Assembly: GCA_041591635.1 (NCBI GenBank)
Contig: JBFHRO010000053.1
Location: 1-16,931 of the forward strand
Direction: 5' to 3'
DNA length: 16,931 nt
Source: JACKOD01 sp041591635
Lineage (GTDB): Bacteria; Pseudomonadota; Gammaproteobacteria; Pseudomonadales; Oleiphilaceae
The stretch's first letter is position 1. Every line of letters starts with the position of its first letter. The position numbers and the translations under genes were made by a program. Below, in pieces: positions 14,451 through 16,931 of this stretch. Under the pieces are notes generated by a model. It did no database searches. It had not been told where the DNA came from and saw only the letters and a program-made list of their open reading frames with translations.

Positions 14451-15491
14451 CTATGGTTCAGCCGGCACCGGCATTTTGGTAGAACGGTAATTCACCGCCG
14501 GATTTAACTGATACTGGCGAACCGCCTGATTGTGCTGTTCAAGGGACTCGGAAAACTCGTGCGTCCCATCACCTTTGGCGACAAAGTAAAGTGCCTTGGT
14601 GCTCTCTGGCTGCACGGCGGCAATCAATGCCTCCCATCCCGGCATGGCGATGGGTGTGGGAGGCAACCCCGAATTAAGATAGGTGTTGTAGGGCGTTGGC
14701 TCTTTCAAATGCGCCCGGGTCAGATTTCCCTGATACTGATCTCCCAGTCCGTAAATGACCGTTGGATCGGTTTGTAAACGCATGCCAATGCGCAGACGAT
14801 TGCTGAAAACACCGGAAATCTGGCGCCGCTCTTCCGGGGCCCCCGTTTCTTTTTCGATGATGGAGGCCAATATCAAGGCTTCGTAAGGCGTTGCTACCGC
14901 ACAGTTCTCAGCCCGCTGACTCCACGCCCTCACCAGCTCCGCCTGCATTTTGGCGTAAGCACGCCGCAACAGATCCACATCTTTGTCGCCACGCTGATAA
15001 CTATAAGTATCGGGAAAAAACAACCCTTCCAGGCTTGAGTGTTCACTCCCCATCAGGGCAAGAAGATCCGGCTCTGCCATATCCGCCAGCGTCGACTCAA
15101 GAAGCGAGGAGCGCTGCAGCAAGGCACGCATGTCTTCAAAGCGCCATCCTTCAATAAACTGTATATTGTGACGAATAACCTTGCCTGAACGCAGCAGCGC
15201 CAATACCTCTTTTATCCTCATCTGCGGCTCCAGCGCATATTCGCCGGCCTTCAGCGATGCACCAGGAAAAAGAAACCGCCCCGCATACTCCACGACCCAA
15301 GCATCCGCAAAATAGCCCTGCTCCTGCAACGACCGGGAAAGGCTCTTGAGGGTCGCCCCCCGTTCCACAATGAGAACTTCCGGTTTATTCGTCAAGTCGA
15401 CCGGCTTTGTCAGCTTGAACATTAGCAATGCCAGCCCGACCGCAAACAGCGCAACGCAAGAAAAGAGTCCAATCAGCAGATAGCGGGTCAA
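14451..15491 (-). CDS. mltG: Endolytic murein transglycosylase MltG (YceG-like)
   Basis: MltG cleaves new glycan strands and is thought to set their length, acting in the periplasm while anchored in the inner membrane. The 346 residues start with one membrane helix (about 5-28, LLIGLFSCVALFAVGLALLMF). A LysM-like segment follows near residues 35-110 (VERGATLKSLSRSLQEQGYF and AGEYALEPQM). The YceG catalytic domain comes next. The catalytic Glu is Glu213 in SIIEKETGAPEER, with the conserved NRLRIGMRLQTDPTVIYGLG and PYNTYLNSGLPPTPIAMPG. The start is TTG at 15491, overlapping the pabC stop as TTGA, so translation is coupled. The pabC-mltG-tmk order is the conserved gammaproteobacterial one. Confidence 0.95.
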   Translation of the reverse strand: MTRYLLIGLFSCVALFAVGLALLMFKLTKPVDLTNKPEVLIVERGATLKSLSRSLQEQGYFADAWVVEYAGRFLFPGASLKAGEYALEPQMRIKEVLALLRSGKVIRHNIQFIEGWRFEDMRALLQRSSLLESTLADMAEPDLLALMGSEHSSLEGLFFPDTYSYQRGDKDVDLLRRAYAKMQAELVRAWSQRAENCAVATPYEALILASIIEKETGAPEERRQISGVFSNRLRIGMRLQTDPTVIYGLGDQYQGNLTRAHLKEPTPYNTYLNSGLPPTPIAMPGWEALIAAVQPESTKALYFVAKGDGTHEFSESLEQHNQAVRQYQLNPAVNYRSTKMPVPAEP

Positions 15492-16339
15492 GCGATCCTC
15501 CCGGGAAAGCCCAGCCGCTCATGGAGATAGTGCTGCAACTCGCCGAGCTTAGTGCCATGCTCAACTGGGTGACCATCAATCGATTTGACCGGCCACAGAC
15601 CAAACACACTGTTTACAAAGGCCAGGGCACAATTCGATTTCAGCGCATCGGGCGTAATATCCGCCTCGTTAATGCTTATACCTGTCACGGGCTGAGACTC
15701 ACGCAAAAACGCAGTCATTACACCATTTACCCCGGCATCGCTGATTTTCGGCGTAAAAACATCTCCCTCGCACTCAATCAACAAGCTCGATCTCGAGCCT
15801 TCGATGACCATTCCTGACTGATTCAGCACAATACCCTCGGGAAAACGATCCAACTCTCTGCTGATCAATACCTGATCCAACCGGTTCAAATGTTTGATGC
15901 CTGCCAAATAGGCATTACTCGACAGACGGTATTGGCATATGGTGGTATCAATTCCAGCCTGGTAGTAGTGCTGCGGATAAACAGGTAACGGAGAAACAAC
16001 CACTATGACACTTGGAGTCAGAATTTCTGACGGCCAGTATCCTCGCCCGCCAATACCCCGAGTGAGCATAATCTTTACAATAGCCGACGCGGCGCCGTTT
16101 GAAGGTAAAAGCTGTGCCAGGCAATTGTTCAACAGGGCATCCAACCAATCCGCTTCCAGCGAAATAAAAAGGCGCTGCGCCCCGAGCAACATGCGCTGCC
16201 TGTGAAAAGGCCACAGAATTGCCATATGGTCTACAACGCGTATGGTTTCAAAAAGACCATCGCCGTACATCAGGCCCCGATCCATACCCAGAGCCGTGGC
16301 TTCAAAGCAATCGTCACGATAGAAAAAAGCCTGGGTCAT
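15488..16339 (-). CDS. pabC: Aminodeoxychorismate lyase
   Basis: This PLP enzyme releases pyruvate from 4-amino-4-deoxychorismate, giving p-aminobenzoate for folate. From the ATG at 16339 it has 283 residues; an ATG at 16354 would add MVPLL, but neither start has a clear Shine-Dalgarno. Family signatures of fold-type IV aminotransferase-like enzymes are present: RGLMYGDGLFETIR near the start, PLP Lys149 in LAGIKHLNRLDQVLIS, and ESQPVTGISI and NEADITPDAL in the later part. The position between acpP and mltG favours PabC over a branched-chain aminotransferase. In most relatives fabF lies just upstream; here it is missing. Its stop overlaps the TTG of mltG. A strong terminator lies directly upstream, so a promoter or read-through is needed. 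Confidence 0.9.
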   Translation of the reverse strand: MTQAFFYRDDCFEATALGMDRGLMYGDGLFETIRVVDHMAILWPFHRQRMLLGAQRLFISLEADWLDALLNNCLAQLLPSNGAASAIVKIMLTRGIGGRGYWPSEILTPSVIVVVSPLPVYPQHYYQAGIDTTICQYRLSSNAYLAGIKHLNRLDQVLISRELDRFPEGIVLNQSGMVIEGSRSSLLIECEGDVFTPKISDAGVNGVMTAFLRESQPVTGISINEADITPDALKSNCALAFVNSVFGLWPVKSIDGHPVEHGTKLGELQHYLHERLGFPGRIA

Positions 16340-16360
16340 GAGCAGAGGCACCATTTATGC

Positions 16361-16390
16361 AAAAAAAAGCCGCCACGGAATCCGGGCGGC
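16361..16390 (-). terminator. Intrinsic terminator of acpP
   Basis: On the minus strand a GC stem (GCCGCC paired with GGCGGC, extended by CGG/CCG with loop ATT) at 16390-16369 is followed by eight T at 16368-16361. It lies 38 nt after the acpP stop and directly before pabC. This separates the two transcripts, at least in part. Confidence 0.9.
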
Positions 16391-16398
16391 CTTTGTGT

Positions 16399-16417
16399 GG
16401 TTAATACGATCTTAACC
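16399..16417. repeat. Inverted repeat GGTTAA-N7-TTAACC
   Basis: This has perfect 6-bp arms with a 7-bp centre, between the acpP stop and the acpP terminator. It could be a minor hairpin in the acpP 3' end or a regulator site for pabC. The sequence alone does not decide. Confidence 0.4.
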
Positions 16418-16427
16418 GGAATACAAC

Positions 16428-16661
16428 TTACTGGTGCGAGACGATGTAATCAATCGCATCCTGAACGGTAGCGAGCTTTTCAGCTTCCTCGTCGGGAATT
16501 TCAGTTTCAAACTCTTCCTCAAGCGCCATTACCAGTTCCACGGTATCAAGAGAATCTGCACCCAAATCTTCCACAAAAGATGAGGTATTTTGAACTTCCG
16601 ACTCCTTTACGCCAAGTTGTTCGCAGACAATCTTCTTAACGCGCTCTTCAACTGTACTCAT
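16428..16661 (-). CDS. acpP: Acyl carrier protein
   Basis: This 77-residue acidic protein carries fatty-acyl intermediates on a phosphopantetheine arm. The attachment site is Ser37 in GADSLDTVELVMALEEEF, the universal ACP motif. The start MSTVEERVKKIV and end VQDAIDYIVSHQ match E. coli AcpP closely from memory. The ATG at 16661 has AGAGGGG at good distance; an open extension to 16679 adds MLRGEI and is not conserved. It lies 120 nt after fabG, with its own sigma70-like promoter in between and a strong terminator after it, so it can be expressed alone at a high level. That suits an abundant protein. Confidence 0.97.
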   Translation of the reverse strand: MSTVEERVKKIVCEQLGVKESEVQNTSSFVEDLGADSLDTVELVMALEEEFETEIPDEEAEKLATVQDAIDYIVSHQ

Positions 16662-16703
16662 GATTTCCCCTCTTAACATGCACCGAGCATTTAATAGCGT
16701 GCT

Positions 16704-16732
16704 AGTCTAGTGCAATCGCTACAGCTAGACAA
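16704..16732 (-). promoter_or_regulatory. acpP promoter
   Basis: The minus strand reads TTGTCT (16732-16727), a 17-nt spacer and TAGACT (16709-16704). The predicted start is near 16697, with a leader of about 36 nt. CTAG tetranucleotides, which are rare in most enterobacteria, occur three times here (two in the 9-bp palindrome CTAGTCTAG at 16702-16710, which covers the -10, and one at 16725-16728). Confidence 0.5.
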
Positions 16733-16781
16733 GCGTGTTTTAACGGCAGCCACACACCGGAATCCAGGTCGTCTTTACGAC

Positions 16782-16931
16782 TTAATTCATGTACATACCG
16801 CCGTTTACGTTGATGGTTTCGCCAGTTACGTAAGAAGCAGCCTCGCTTGCCAGAAAGGCCACGACAGCGGCAACCTCTTCCGGCTGACCCAAACGCTGAG
16901 CCGGAATCAAGGCCAGCATGGCATTGCGGGC
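16782..16931 (-). CDS. fabG: 3-oxoacyl-ACP reductase FabG (partial, C-terminus only)
   Basis: Only the last 49 residues lie in the window. The tail reads LIPAQRLGQPEEVAAVVAFL, then ASEAASYVTGETINVNGG and MYMN, which is the classic C-terminus of FabG short-chain dehydrogenases. FabG reduces 3-oxoacyl-ACP with NADPH in the fatty-acid elongation cycle. The catalytic Tyr and the Rossmann fold lie beyond the right edge. It precedes acpP in the conserved order. Confidence 0.95.
   Translation of the reverse strand, partial: ARNAMLALIPAQRLGQPEEVAAVVAFLASEAASYVTGETINVNGGMYMN

Noticed and set aside
1..16931. Mobile elements, defence islands, CRISPR arrays, tRNA genes
   Set aside because: No transposase, integrase, regular spaced repeats or tRNA-like cloverleaf was seen; the window is core housekeeping content.

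Overview
The window reads as an ordinary core-chromosome segment of a gammaproteobacterium. I base this on the near-canonical protein sequences (CysK, AcpP, RecR, YbaB, RNase D, YcgL, RlmG, MltG) and on the gene order dnaX-ybaB-recR-rnd-ycgL, which recalls Pseudomonadales and Cellvibrionales-type marine bacteria. The exact lineage is inference. Nearly every kilobase is explained by a recognisable gene. I see no insertion sequence, integrase, tRNA, CRISPR array or phage gene. Apart from cysK and ribE, all genes lie on the minus strand.

Region 1 (1-2044, minus): a MoxR-type AAA+ ATPase gene followed by a CoxE-like VWA-domain gene that runs off the left edge. This is the classic MoxR/VWA chaperone pair. 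The intergenic region upstream holds a candidate promoter, a palindrome at its predicted start site and a tandem 11-bp repeat. Region 2 (2045-5463): cysK on the plus strand meets a large minus-strand gene for a membrane-anchored VWA protein with an extracytoplasmic sensor-like half and a very acidic 185-residue cytoplasmic tail. This is the least characterised product here. Region 3 (5537-10847, minus): a tightly packed operon dnaX, ybaB, recR, rnd, ycgL, a small membrane protein and a DUF1653 protein. It joins DNA replication (clamp loader), recombinational repair and RNA processing. The small membrane protein has an in-frame TGA that hints at a disrupted N-terminus.

Region 4 (10899-11233): the 4.5S signal-recognition-particle RNA gene ffs (minus) with a good sigma70 promoter and a leader of about 38 nt, back to back with ribE (plus, riboflavin synthase), which stands alone without other rib genes. 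Region 5 (11880-14402, minus): rlmG (23S rRNA methyltransferase), pdxH (PLP synthesis) and tmk (dTMP kinase). Region 6 (14451-16931, minus): mltG, pabC, acpP and the end of fabG. This is the familiar fabG-acpP-fabF-pabC-mltG-tmk-holB cluster, but fabF is missing between acpP and pabC, where a strong terminator sits instead, and holB does not follow tmk, where pdxH sits instead.

I did not find a convincing new multi-gene system. The best leads are the acidic-tailed membrane VWA protein close to a MoxR/VWA pair, the operator-like elements upstream of moxR, the fabF-less acpP/pabC junction, and the TGA-interrupted small membrane protein.
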